DNA of 64,000 bases from Orobanche coerulescens (GCA_033398695.1 CM065814.1:17914358-17978357); one strand, 5' to 3'; counted from the stretch's first letter, positions 1 to 11,139 are shown. Notes: generated from the letters alone by a model not told the origin. Numbers and translations: made by a program.

Positions 1-1312
1 CAACACCGAGGTACTCAAAGTCAAACGTCTAGCTTTATTGAGCATCTTGCCCTTCCAAAATGCTAACTTGGAGTTGATTCTGTATAGCATACCATGAAAA
101 TCCTCCTTCGTAACTCGCCCTTGGAAGATCTTAAACTCCAAGTACTTATCAATAGAAGAAGTGAAGTTGATGTCAAGAATAGCTCTTACCTTTGACTTTT
201 TCGTATTAACTACTCCTCTAGATGCAAAAATGGTTGATTTGGCCAAGCTTACTTTTAACCCAGACATCAAACAAAAACAATCAAGTACTCGCTTAATAAA
301 TTTCGCTTGAGCTACCTTTGCCTTCGGAAAAAGAATAACATCATCTGCAAAGAATATCAGAGGCTTCCACAAGTTATGACCAACTGCTGTTGATATCAGC
401 TCCCCAAATCGCTCCATACACAAAACAAACAGATAAGGGGAGAGGGGATCCCCCTGGCGGAGTCCCCTTCTAGGCGTGAAGCTATCCGTACGACTACCAT
501 TCCAAAGCAAGGCTGTGTGATGCCATGCATGATTAGATTAATAATCCTGGAAGGAAACCCAAACATGCAAAGAGTGTCCTGTAGAAAAAGCCAATCAACT
601 CTATCATAAGCTTTTTCCATGTCCAGCTTCAAGATCATATCACCCTGTTTACTCTTCTTGTTACGCACATGATGAACGAATTCCTGCAAAATAATAGCAT
701 TCTCCCTGGTGCCCCTTCCTGGAATAAAGCTACTTTGTAAAAGACTAACAATATAATCAAGATGAGGTCTCAATCTACTTACCAACACCTTAGAAATAAG
801 CTTGTGGATGACATTACACAAAGTGATAGGTCGGAATTCTTTAAAAGAGGTGGACCGATCCCCCTTGGGAATAAGAACCAGCAGAGTCTCCGCAGCTTTG
901 GGATCAAAATACCCAGTAGCAAAAGCGTTCTTCACAAAAGTCCAAACATCATCACCAACGATTTCCCAATACATTTTGAAGAAGATTGGCTGAAATCCAT
1001 CCGGCCTGGAGGCTTTGTAAGACTTCATGGACATAAATGCCAGAAAGACTGCCTCCTTGGTTACGGGCTCCAACAGAGACCGAGCCACGTCGTCACCAAT
1101 GGTATTACGTATGGTGCCAAGGTGAGTAGGAAGGACATGCTCTATAGAACAAAACAAGCTTTTAAAGAAATTCACTGCCTCGTATTTAAGAACTTACTGG
1201 TCGGTACACCAAGTGCCACACGGAAGGTTAAGACCATGGATCTTATTGCGCTTCCTCCGGACAATTGCATGCGTGTGAAAGAATCTAGTATTCGGAGAGA
1301 GAGAAAAAATGC
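1..1312 (-). pseudogene. LINE (L1-type) ORF2 reverse transcriptase, broken and partial
   Basis: Non-LTR retrotransposon reverse transcriptase, which copies its RNA at a nicked target. The minus-strand frame 396-1175 gives 259 residues with the plant LINE series PDGFQPIFFK, LIPKGD, FRPITLCNVIHKL, SSFIPGRGTRENAI and LKLDMEKAYDRVDW. Around 430-480 the frame shifts (the GIPSPLICLF stretch replaces the usual GDPLSPYLF), and the protein continues in another frame to base 1. The catalytic FADD is intact at 340-351. Upstream, 1176-1312 still encodes pre-RT residues (RFFHTHAIVRRKRNKI) behind a stop. The endonuclease domain is absent and the 3' end lies outside the window. Assignment to plant L1 LINEs is secure; the element is dead as it stands. 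Confidence 0.9.
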
Positions 1313-2336
1313 AAGACGCTCCTAATGTTCAGAACCATGCCGGCGCACTTCCACCGCCGTTAAAGCCACAAGACGGGGGAGGGGGGTGCGCCAACCACGC
1401 ATCAGTTTTCGCGATAAGTTACTCGGGGCTCAAAAACCACTTCCAAGGAGAGAACGTGTTGATTTATTGGCAAAAAATTTGTTCAAAATCGAGCTTGAAG
1501 AGGAGGGGGATAGGTTGAAACCAAAATGCTTTATTGCTGAAAGCATCTTGGAGGAGTTGTGGATGCCATGGAAAGATGCAGTTATCGTTACACTCTTAGA
1601 AAAGACGCTAGGCTATCTGACAATGAAGGACAGACCCCGAGCTACATGGAGGCTGACAGGGGGAATGGATATGATCGATATAGGAAGTGGCTACTTCCTG
1701 GTTAAGTTTGACATGGCAGCAGATAGGGAGAAGATTATATGTGAGGGACCTTGGATGATTTTTGATCATTATGTTGCGGTGAGACCTTGGACGCCGGAAT
1801 TTATCGCGTCCGAAATCAAGATCAAGACTACCATGGTATGGGTGAGGTTTCCCTTTCTTGGGCTAGAATACTATGATGAAAGTGTTTTAATGGCACTTGG
1901 AGCAGCAATAGGCAAACCGGTCAAGGTTGACATTCGCACCATTGATGCATCCTGCGGCAAATTCGCAAGTGTGTGTGTTGAAATCAACTTGGAGGAACCG
2001 GTTGTGGGGAGAGTTTGGTTCAGGAATAGATGGTTCAACGTGTAGTACGAAGGTCTTCACCTTCTCTGTAAAAAGTGTGGACGCTACGGCCACGTTGACC
2101 GGAATTGCCCCAAGCCTGCGTCGGTAACAACCCTAGCCGCCGGGAAAGAGTCCAGCGCGGTTCAACAGGCTGTCACCAACGAGATAATCACGGCGCCCAT
2201 TAATGCTGAGACGGTTAGTGAGAATGAAAATAATGAAAAAATAAATGACTGGGGTCCACTCCATCATGACTAACTGGTTGTAGAAAAAAGAAAGTATCTT
2301 TCGCTTCATTGACCATGTGAGGTGACAATCAGATAC

Positions 2337-2412
2337 GTGGCGCGATCGCGTGAAGTGAGATAAAAGTGAAATGTCGCAATCACATTTATCTCACTTCACA
2401 GGATCGCGCCAC
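2337..2412. repeat. Palindromic hairpin 1 (MITE-like) in LINE ORF1
   Basis: Near-perfect inverted repeat: GTGGCGCGATC at the left pairs with GATCGCGCCAC at the right, and inside these GTGAAGTGAGATAAA faces TTTATCTCACTTCAC. ATAC flanks both sides and may be a short target duplication. It carries no coding frame. Confidence 0.6.
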
Positions 2413-2580
2413 ATACACAAATCACAACCTCGGCGCCGTTGTCAGTGAATTACTCAAAAAAGAAACCGTTGAAGAATATTCACAAAACTTCCGGTGCACG
2501 GGGAGGGGTGATGGGGATGAAAAAAGGAAAATGCTACTTTCACAACCTGGATAACAACGCGGTTGACAATTTGTGTATGT

Positions 2581-2641
2581 GGCACGATCCTGTAAAGTGA
2601 GATAAATGTGATTGTGACATTTCACTTTACAGGATCGTGCC
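2581..2641. repeat. Palindromic hairpin 2 (inverted copy of hairpin 1)
   Basis: GGCACGATCCTGTAAAGTGA at the left faces its complement at the right (TCACTTTACAGGATCGTGCC). The reverse complement of this block and its flank matches hairpin 1 and its flank, including the shared CACATACACAAAT stretch. The two hairpins therefore form an inverted pair about 170 bp apart. Confidence 0.6.
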
Positions 2642-2889
2642 AAGTAGCATTACTCATGAAAAAAATGGTTACTGCTAATTCGTTTGCGCCTTTGACTGAT
2701 AATCTGGCAGAAATTAATTCCAAAGCTACACCACAAATCTTGGAGCATGATAATCAGCATGGGCCCATATTTCACGTGGGGCAGACTTCAATTCAAGGTG
2801 AAAAAATATGGACAAAAAAGAAAAAGAGGAAGCAACAAGACATGTCACCACCAATAACGATTGCTAAGCCCAAAGAAAAAGGTATCTAA

Positions 2890-3506
2890 CCTAATAATAT
2901 TATTGAATATTAATCATTATCATCATTTTCATAATTAATTAATTGTTTTTGCTCTTTTCTTTATAAATGTGCTCTATCAACTCCATATTATCCTTGACTG
3001 ACTTCCATATTTCATCGATTATTGTACATCGTACATTATCTATGGCTTTTTTCTCGCATCATCGTACATGTTATGATCATCTCTTGATTCCATTACTTCA
3101 ACTTGGTGTGTGAAAGCAATTCCCAGATCATGTAAACGAATAAAATTGTGAAGCATACCCAAACTTCTTCGGGTATTCGATCTCGTACCTAAACTTTTTC
3201 GGGTATTCGATTTGGTACCCAAACTACCCGACTCGAATGTCTAACCCTAGCTACATAAATACAGAAGGGGAAAAATAATTAATAAAGAAGAATAGGTAAA
3301 CTAGAAAGTGAAAGAAAATTAATAATATATTTATCAACACGTATTCATTTCCTCGTACTATTTATCAAAATTAATAATATATTTTTTAAAATATTCCTAT
3401 TGTTAATAAGTATTATTATATTAGCTTATTATTTATAATTATTTATTATTTCTATTAATAATAATCATTTATATTATTATTACTCATTTTTAAATTATTA
3501 GTTGCT
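2890..3506. other. AT-rich stretch, no gene
   Basis: No supported coding region. At about 3165-3225 two near copies of a ~32 bp phrase (containing TTCGGGTATTCGAT) stand in tandem. The rest is AT-rich with ATT/AAT runs. Confidence 0.6.
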
Positions 3507-3601
3507 TTCAGTTCAGTTCAGTTCAGTTCTTTTCAGTTCATTTTTTTCCAATTCAATTCAGTTCAGTTCAATTGAATTTTGCCGAAGAGAACAGGTCCTA
3601 A
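3507..3601. repeat. MITE-like end with CAGTT repeats
   Basis: Repeated TTCAG/TTCAATTCAG units end in GAACAGGTCCTA. The closely similar GAACAGGGCCTAA is the centre of the large palindrome near 6419. It is probably one end of an unclassified DNA-transposon family; no partner end or target duplication was identified. Confidence 0.35.
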
Positions 3602-3612
3602 GTGTGCCGAAT

Positions 3613-4918
3613 TCATATTATAAAGGACAGTGATGTTTTATGATCATAGTGTGCACTTGGAAAGATTATTCTATCTTTCTCCTCTTTTCTCCTTCTTTTA
3701 GTGAATTTAATAATAATAACAATAATATCACATATTCAACAACAATAAATTTAAAAAAACACATCAAGATATTAACTTAACTTAACTTAAAGGGACAATT
3801 AATTTTCGGAAAATAATAACGGGGATCTCCGATGGACCCCAAGCCAACCAGTTTTTCTAGCAGGGTCGCCTATCGCCGACAGACCTTGGTGACCGGCCTT
3901 TTTTTTACGCAAGGTCGCCGATCGGCGGTGGCCGGCCAAATATTCTTTTTTTCTTTTTTTAACCCATATCGCCGTCCTGCTTTCCGACGGGCACAGTCGG
4001 CAGCCGACGGACCTCCGTCGACCTGCTTTATGGCGAGCCATCGCAGCGAATGGCGGACCACCGGTGACCGATTATTTTTTTACATGATGCCGCCGACCTA
4101 TTTTCCAGCAGGCCACCGCCGATGCCGACGGACCTCCGGTGACCGATCAGTTTTTTTATACGCCAGCTGGCTATCGACGGACCCCCAACGATCAGCCATT
4201 TCTTTTTTCGCGTGAGGCCGCAGTCTGCTTTCCCGCGGGCCACCGTCAGCGATCGACCATTTTTTGTTTTTATATATGCCAAGCCATCGGCCTGCTTTCC
4301 GGTGGGCCACCACGGGCTCTTTGCGGACCTCCGACGATCGGCGATTTTTTTACACCACACTGTATGTTATTCTTTTTTTATACGCCAGGCCGCCAGCCTG
4401 CTTCCCGGCGGGCCACTGCCAGTTGTCTGCGGACCTTCGGGGACCGACCATTTTTTTTTACAACAGGCCGCCGGCCTACTTTCCGGCGAGCCACCGCCGG
4501 CTGACCGATCATTTTTAATACTCTAGGTCGCCAGCCTGCTTTTCGGCGGGCCACCGCCGGCTGTCGGCGGACTTCCGGCGATCGACCCTTTTTTTTACGC
4601 TGGGCCATTGGCCGACCATTTTTTTCTTTTTAATGCCCGACAGCCGGCAGACCTCCAATAGCTGTCCATTTTTTTTAACGACAGACCGCAGGCTTGCTTT
4701 CCAGTTGGCCACTGCCAGCGCTTTCCATTTTTTAAGGCCAAGCCAGGCCCACCGGCCTACTTTCCGTCAGTTTTTAATTTTTTTTTTCTGGCAGACCAAT
4801 CAGTCGTCAATAGAATTTTGAGAACCAAAATATTCTTTTTAGCAAGTAATCTGATAATTTAATTATTTTAATTCAATTACATCATCATCGTGCCATTATG
4901 GCATGTGTAATCTCTAGT
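3613..4918 (+). mobile_element. Helitron-like non-autonomous element, unit 1
   Basis: Begins with TC (TCATATTATAAAGGACA) and ends with a small hairpin (TGCCATTATGGCA, 4891-4903) followed by TCTCTAGT at 4911-4918, the usual shape of a Helitron 3' end. There is no Rep-helicase gene, so it would be non-autonomous. The interior is a GC-rich degenerate minisatellite. The next unit starts at the shared T and repeats the same flanking phrases. Assignment rests only on the ends and the duplicated layout. Confidence 0.4.
3830..4790. repeat. Degenerate GC-rich minisatellite, block 1
   Basis: Repeated phrase of the form CTGCTTTCCGGCGGGCCACC(G), a T-run, then GGCCGCCGGCC, at irregular spacing of about 60-120 bp. 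Cores are near 3979, 4098, 4228, 4296, 4402, 4480, 4540, 4695 and 4760. Long open frames on both strands here are products of GC-rich repetition and are not called as genes. Confidence 0.75.
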
Positions 4919-5850
4919 CTATAATATAAAGGACAATAATAATTTTTAGTAATGTGCACTTGAGAAAACCATTTTACCCAATCCCTCTCATGCCGAATTT
5001 AATTTATTAATAATACAAACTATTCAACAATAATTAATTTCAAAAAATCCTCATAAATAATCAAATTAAATTAAAGGGACACATAATTTTTCAAAAAGAA
5101 AATCTTTCCTAACTGGGGATCTCCGACAGACCTCCAGCTGACCAGCTTTTTTTGCGGCCGGCCAGTTTTTTTTTTCTTTTCTAAAGCCAGGCTCGCCGGC
5201 CTGCTTTCTAGTTGGCGACCAATTTTTATTTTCAACGACAGGGCCCGCCGACCTGCTTTCAGATGGACCACTGCCCACTGTCGGCCAGCTCTCTCTCCTT
5301 TTTTCATAGGTCAGGCCATCCTGCCTGCTTTCCGGTGGGGCATTGACCGGAGACCTCCGGCGGCCTGATAATTTTAATGTCAGGCCCGCCGGCCTGTTAT
5401 TCGACAGCTAATGCCGGAGGCTGGCAGCCCTCTGTTGGCCAAATTTTTTTCTTTTACACCTGCCTACTTCCGGCATGCCTTATTAATTTTTTTTTTACAT
5501 CAAGTCCGCTGGTCTGCTTTCCGGTAGCCTACTGCTTGTGGTCGGCTAATTTTGTTTTTCAACACCAGGCCTGTTGGCCTGCTTTTTGAATGGCCACCAC
5601 TGCTGAACCAGTTCCGCCGAATTGCTGTTCGGCGGGCGGTCATTTTTTCTTTTTTTTTTTTTTGGTCTGTCGGCGTGTTTTCCAGCAGTCTGTCAATTTT
5701 ATTGGTTCCTTTTCTTTAACAGCAGAGAGTCGGCCGCTGATAGATTTGTGGAAATCAATATGTTTTTTTTCTTCTAATAAGATAATCTGGTAATTTAATT
5801 ATTTTAATCCAATTACAATACGTGCCATGAATTATCTCTAATATTATATA
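4918..5850 (+). mobile_element. Helitron-like unit 2, tandem paralogue of unit 1
   Basis: Starts TCTATAATATAAAGGACA at the CTAGT end of unit 1. It repeats unit 1's order: a phrase around TGTGCACTTG, an AACAATAA block, a phrase AAAGGGACA near GGGGATCTCCGA, the GC-rich minisatellite, then TCTGGTAATTTAATTATTTT and CGTGCCATG near its end. The terminal hairpin is decayed and CTAG is not preserved. Confidence 0.4.
5115..5720. repeat. Degenerate GC-rich minisatellite, block 2
   Basis: Same kind of monomer as block 1 but more diverged. Cores with CTGCTTTCC-like phrases are near 5207, 5259, 5326, 5515 and 5582. No gene is supported. Confidence 0.65.
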
Positions 5851-6099
5851 AAATAATATGAGTTGAAAACATGTAAGAAACAAATACTGGAAAAAAAGTT
5901 GGCCCAAATGAAGCTTTTGTATTTATTTTTTTAATGTAAGATTGAGCTGAAAGTCATATAAATTTATCGATTTACGAAAGGAGGCATTAACATTGATAAA
6001 AACAACCTATTTTTGCTTTCTTCTCGTTCACATCCATTTTGGTGATCTTCTGTGATTTTTTTTCGAAAGACACAAATAAAAAGGAATTAAATTTCTGTT
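5851..6099. other. AT-rich spacer, no gene
   Basis: Nothing recognisable; short open frames are not supported. Confidence 0.5.
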
Positions 6100-6182
6100 T
6101 TTTTGAATTTGAATGAATCAATCGAATCGAATGGATCGAATCGAATGAATCAATCGAATTAATCAAATATATATTAATTTTA

Positions 6183-6222
<40 letters not shown>

Positions 6223-6720
6223 GTAAATAATAATAATAATAGTAATTAACAACAACAACGATAATAGTAATATTATTAGTAATAATAACAATAATTATAA
6301 TTAAGATTAACAATAATAACAAGAAGAAGAAGCGAATGGACCAACTAAATCGAATGGGCGCAATCAACTGAATGGGCCGACTGAATCGAAAATCGAAAAT
6401 AAATCCAAAAGAACAGGGCCTAATGTTCTTTTGGACTTATTTTTCGCTTTTCGATTCGATTCAATCGTCAATTCGATTTTCGATTTTCTTCTTATTATTA
6501 TTATTATTAATCTTAATTATTATTATTGTTATTATTACTAATAATATTACTATTATCGTTGTTTTTGTTAATTACTATTATTATTATTATTATTTACCAT
6601 TATTCTTATTATTATTTACCCTTAATATATATTTGATTCGATTAAGTTGAATCAGATTCAGTTGGATTCGATTGATTTAGTTCGATTCGATTCGATTGAT
6701 TGATTCATTCATTCAAAAAC
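6100..6720. repeat. Large palindrome (foldback), about 0.3 kb arms
   Basis: The left arm (6100-6415) and right arm (6424-6720) are imperfect reverse complements in the same order: TCGAATCGAAT repeats, long AAT/ATT runs, then AACAACGATAATAGTAATATT on one side and its complement on the other. The centre is TCCAAAAGAACA, 8 bases, TGTTCTTTTGGA (6404-6435). Opposite-strand translations of the two arms share long Leu/Ile/Tyr runs, which confirms the symmetry and does not imply coding. Confidence 0.85.
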
Positions 6721-7776
6721 GAAGCGCCAGTATAGTATCACAGAAACTAAAAAAATAAGTATATATTAATTTTTATAATTTGATAAATTGTCAATTTCAG
6801 CATTATAAGTTTCATAAATAATATTTATACCCCTATTTTTCGTCAAAATTACCTATTACACCCAAACTCTTAAAATTTACAAAAATTCCCCATAACCAAT
6901 GTTAAAAACAAATATTAAACCCAATATTTTTATTTTTATTTTTTGTTATTTTATTAACTGATTACGATGTGATTTTATTGAATGTCATTAATGTAATTTT
7001 ATGATAATGATGTTAATAGAAGTGTTTTTGCTAATATAATTAATGTATAAAGAAAAAAAAGGAGATTATATATATTGTGCACGTTAGGAGAAGAAAATTA
7101 AGCTTTTCAAAATATTTTGGATGTTTTTTCAAATGAATTAGAGCAAAAATCATAAATTTTAAGAAATTCGTATTAGTTTTGGTGATTATTGAAAAAAAAT
7201 TACAAGGTATGAAAATTTGGCAATTTGGAGTTAATTGCAAAAATTTGTTAAAGAGTTGGGCATAATTATCATTTTTAAACTTATACATAATTTTTTAACA
7301 CAAATTATGGGAAATTTTTGGAAATTGTAGAAAAATTCGGGTGCAATGAGTGGTTTCGACAAAAATTTCCGGCAGAATTATGATTTTCAATTTTGTAGGA
7401 CCGCGTTGAACTTTTTTTTCCAAATATTAACTGGAGATTAACAGTCACACGCGCGACGCGTTTATTGATTCTGCCACATATGATCATAATTGCACAAATT
7501 TTGAAGATAAAGAACGAAAATTGCACAATGTTAAAATAAAGGACCAAAGTCGCTCATGGGCCAACATACGGGACGAATTTTGAAATTTTCCCAAAAAAAT
7601 TGCATTTAAAATAGAGATAATACAGAGAATGAATTTAAGGGTGATTTTATTAATAACTTCAACATTATTAATAGAAAAACTGCACATGACACAATCGTAA
7701 TTACACAATTGTACATAATACTCATTTACATTATATAAAACAAATTGATAATTAAAATATTATTTTCTTTTTTCCG
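6721..7776. other. AT-rich region, no gene
   Basis: No supported gene. Short minus-strand frames (7040-7708) lack recognisable domains and look like decayed repeat. Confidence 0.5.
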
Positions 7777-8220
7777 TTGGAGCAAAAAAAATATTATCTT
7801 CAGAAGTGTTCACAAATTGATATCTTTGAGAAAGACACACACCGGGAGAGTTGTTGGTCGAAATGTTCAGAATCCGTGTTAGTTGCTCCGACGTCTAAGA
7901 AAAATGTAGAACGAGTCGCATATCTTAGGCATTTGGACATGTCGTCTTCATCAACCGTTCATCCACCAACGAAAAATTCTAATGCTGTCATAAGTTCGTT
8001 CGTGAAAAAAGAGAATAAGCCGGAAGTGAAACGGGTGCCAAGTCATGTGCAATATGGGTGTTTTGGAAAGTTGTTTTTGTTCAAATCTTTTCGCAAAGAA
8101 CATTGGGTGTCCAAACCGAAAATCGAATTGTTAAAGACCAATGGTCAAAAATTTGAAACACATATTAACGGTTCGATGGATGGGGCGGAGTTCAAATGGT
8201 GTTTGCGAAAAGCAAATTGA
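7777..8220 (+). pseudogene. 3'-terminal internal region of a Ty3-gypsy element (J), probable relic
   Basis: Open frame of 147 residues ending KIELLKTNGQKFETHING followed by EFKWCLRKAN. I do not recognise a named domain. The placement suggests the last coding piece of an Athila/Tat-type gypsy element: it is followed by a CTCGGG-AGGCAA-CCCGAG hairpin phrase (8261-8278) of the kind seen after pol in that lineage, then by an LTR-like promoter. The start codon is simply the first ATG of the frame. The 5' part of the element is absent. Function is inferred from context only. Confidence 0.4.
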
Positions 8221-8250
8221 TTTTCAAAAGGTCCGGCTGAAGACTATAAA

Positions 8251-8280
8251 CTTAGCGCTTCTCGGGAGGCAACCCGAGTA
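8251..8280 (+). promoter_or_regulatory. Post-pol hairpin phrase, Athila/Tat-like
   Basis: AGCGCTT is followed by CTCGGG, AGGCAA and CCCGAG, which gives a 6-bp stem. A GGGAGGCAACCC-type phrase is a recurrent landmark between pol and the 3' LTR of Athila/Tat elements. That lineage link is recalled knowledge, not tested here. Confidence 0.45.
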
Positions 8281-8284
8281 TTAG

Positions 8285-9285
8285 TTGTAGATTTGTATTT
8301 TTTTTCAGTGTTTTCATGCATTTTAGAGTCTTTATTTTTCGTCATTTTGCTTGGATATGCTTATCTCTCACGTTCTTGGTGTTTGGCTTTAAAAAATCTG
8401 TGCAGGAATATCCCCAGGGGAGAATTTAACCCTGAGCCGCGGCACACACAAGTTGACACAAAAAGGCTAACCGTACTGTACTCTGTGCCGCGGCACACCC
8501 GAACCCTGAGACGCGGCACAAATGTACTGAGCCGCGGCACGCCAAATGCCCCAGAAACGCCCAGGAAACTGTACTCCATGCCGTGGCACGGACCAAATGA
8601 GCCGCGGCACACTTACACTACGAGCCGCGGCACCTGTACGTTGAGTCGCGGCACACGGCGAAATAGCAAAAACGCCCAAGCAGGCTGTACTCTGGGCTGC
8701 GGCTCACTTAAGCTGTGTCGCGGCCCCTGTTGCGAAGATCAACCGCCCAGGTTTCCTTTATACCATGGATCGGCCGGCACAAATTGTAAGTTTCTTTCCC
8801 CTCCTTTGCGCAGCGCTCGGACGAACCCTATTCAATTTTTCTTCTTCTTGCATTCTTCAATCCAAGCAAGGTAATTCTCAATTCCTAATCTTAATTGCTA
8901 CATGAATTAAAAAGTGAGGTGTTGTTCTTCATTCAATGTTGAATATGTTAGTTTTTTTTCAAAGTTATATCAAAATTGAGTTGGAATATGGTGATTATTG
9001 ATTGATTGTGATGGTATTTGTTGATTATGTATGAATTGTTGATGTTATATGTCGTTTTGTCATGACTATCGATTGATGTTGTTATTTTTGGGATTGGATT
9101 TAGCCATTATAATTCTTGTTCTTCATTTAAACCCATGCATGTTAGGTGTTTGATAAAATACGTCAATGAAAATTTTTGAGCCAAACGCTTTCAATTTATA
9201 TGCAACGAATTCAATTATCGGATTACATTGTACCCCAACCCTTGCATCATGTTTAAACTCGAAAGCTCAGCCTTAATTTCCTCTT
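8285..9285 (+). mobile_element. Ty3-gypsy LTR/3' region (element J), truncated
   Basis: Follows the post-pol phrase and holds a CCGCGG palindrome array (8436-8725), a TATA-like CTTTATACC at 8756-8764, a CT-rich transcribed leader and a possible splice donor (CAAGCAAGGTAATT, 8864-8877). Exact LTR ends were not found. The right edge, near 9285, is where copia B begins in mid-RT. Confidence 0.45.
8436..8725 (+). repeat. Palindrome array, core GCCGCGGCAC, upstream of TATA
   Basis: Cores at 8436, 8485 (perfect GTGCCGCGGCAC), 8531, 8601 and 8624. Variants lie near 8511, 8578 and 8645 and toward 8695-8725. A longer phrase TGTACTC(T/C) precedes a core near 8478, 8570 and 8684, so the cores sit in roughly 100-bp super-repeats. 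Confidence 0.8.
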
Positions 9286-10880
9286 ACGAGAATCCGGATT
9301 GATTTAAGCATGACTACTGGCGAAAAGGTCTCATCGTAGTCGATGCCCTCCTTCTGAGTGTAACCTTTCGTAACAAGCCTTGCTTTGAAGGTTTCAACCT
9401 TACCTTTCGCTCCTCTCTTACGCTTGTAGACCCACTTAATTCCAATGCGTTTTACCTCATTGGGTAGCTCTACTAGCTCCCACACTTGATTAGAATTCAT
9501 AGATCCTATTTCGGATTCCATTGCTGTTTGCTAGGATTCAGCATCCTTGTCTTGAACTTCCAGCTTATACGTACATGGATCCATTTCATCCTGGTCCGGG
9601 GAGTGGTCCGAAGACGCTCCCACGCCGATGAAACGTTCAGGTTGACGAACAACCCTCCCACTACGACGAGGCGTGTCCTTGGTTTGCGTATTCATAATAG
9701 TGTCGATACGTGGTACACTAGGTGTTTGTACAATTGGTATTGTAGAAATCTTGCCCCTAAGTTCTTCTAGAATGACCTCACTCCTAGGCTTATGGCTTAT
9801 TACATAGTCCTCCTCTAAGAACCAGGCATTGGTGCTAACAATGACCTTCTGATCTTTAGGACTATAGAATAAGCCACCCTTCGTTCCCTTCGGATATCCT
9901 ACAAACACTCGTACTTATGTACGAGATGCTAACTTATCAGCTTCCTTATTCAGCCCGTGTGCTGGTGAACCCCAAATCTGAACATGTCCTAGACTGGGCT
10001 TGCGCCCATTCCATAGTTCTGTGGGTGTTTTTTGAACTGATTTCGAAGGCACCAAGTTTAGAATGTACGCCGTTGTTTCCAAGGCGTATCCCCAAAATGA
10101 AATAGGCAAATCAGAATAAATCATCATTGACCTAACCATCTCTAATAAAGTACGATTCCTTCGTTCAGCAATACCATTTTGTTGTGTGGTGTACCAGGCG
10201 CAGTGAGCTGGGAAGTAATCCCCTCATGTGCCAATAAATCCAAAAACTCTCCACTAAGATACTCGCAACCACGATCAGATCGTAGTGACTTGATACTCTG
10301 TCCATGACGCTTCTCCGTTTCAGCCTTGAATTCTTTGAACTTATCAAAACGATTCAGACTTATATCGCATCAAATAGATATATCCATATCTCGAATAATC
10401 ATCTATAAATGTGATGAAGTATTCGAAACCACCCTTAGCTTGGATGTTCATTGGACCACATATATCGGTGTGTACTAATAACAATACATTTTGTGCACGA
10501 TTTCCTTTGCTTTGGAAATCCCTTTTAGTCATTTTCCCTTCTAGACAGGATTTGCAGATTGGAAATGACTCAACTTGGAGCGAATCCAGTGGGCCATCGC
10601 TCACCAATCTTTGAATCCTTCTAATGTTAATATGACCCAATCGTAAATGCCACAAATATGTTTGATTTATGTTCGAAGGTTCTTTTCTTTTATTAGGATT
10701 AGTCAAAGAATTAAGTGATTTATAATTATGTAAGGGAGCAGGTGCATCATTAATAATATAAAGTCCTTCATTATAAGTACTTGTGCAACCATATTCACCA
10801 TTTCTTTTAATAACTGGATTATCTTCAAAAGAAACTGAATATCCATCACAACGTAATTTATAAACTGAAATTAAATTCAT
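9281..10880 (-). pseudogene. Copia B pol relic: integrase, linker and start of RT
   Basis: TNT1-94-like Ty1-copia polyprotein on minus. In coding order: GAG-pre-integrase (WHLRLGHINIRRIQRL and CKSCLEGK), the integrase core start ([24 protein letters not shown]), a linker with VFVGYPKGTKGGLFYSPKD, and the RT beginning ([38 protein letters not shown]). Stops and frameshifts break it at about 10344, 10139, 9911 and 9525. The sequence stops being copia after KSIRI at about 9285, so the RT palm, RNase H and 3' LTR are missing. It is closely parallel to copia A (30229-32370), from which it differs by scattered substitutions. Confidence 0.85.
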
Positions 10881-11139
10881 TCTAAAATCAGGTACTACAC
10901 ATTATTTAGGACTACAATCCTATCATTAACTTTTAACTGCATGACTCCCACTGCAACAGCCTTCAGCCTGGAATAGTCGCCTCAGCTAATAGTAATCTCG
11001 TCCGCACTAAATACCTTGGTTACTTGGAACACCTGCGAGTCATAACAAACATGATTTGTGAAGGCCGAATATACTATCCACGAAGTGATAGACAGGCATC
11101 CAAACATGTTTTGACTACTAGTACATGAGACGTACCTTT

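Larger units (their letters stand above)
1386..2889 (+). pseudogene. LINE ORF1 (DUF4283 plus CCHC zinc knuckle), broken
   Basis: ORF1 of a plant LINE, an RNA-binding gag-like protein. The frame 1386-2045 gives 219 residues of a DUF4283-like domain (WRLTGGMDMIDIGSGYFLVKF, then EGPWMIFDHYVAVRPW and VWVRFPFLGLEYYD). It ends at a TAG where related proteins usually carry Glu. The same frame then reads YEGLHLLCKKCGRYGHVDRN, a C-x2-C-x4-H-x4-C knuckle near 2064-2105. A later piece (2659-2889, beginning KKMVTANSFAPLTDN) is separated by an insertion holding two palindromes. ORF2 does not follow at 2890. This plus-strand piece lies head to head with the minus-strand RT, so it is either an inverted 5' segment of the same insertion or an independent fragment. 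Confidence 0.8.

Noticed and set aside
3799..4712. Several overlapping open frames of 60-127 residues on both strands
   Set aside because: They follow the GC-rich minisatellite monomer, lack domains, and overlap each other on opposite strands.
5987..6650. Poly-Leu/Ile/Tyr frames resembling membrane proteins
   Set aside because: Translations of AAT/ATT runs in the palindrome arms, on opposite strands.
8293..8874. 193-residue frame across the J LTR
   Set aside because: Spans the CCGCGG array and promoter; no domain; repeat translation.
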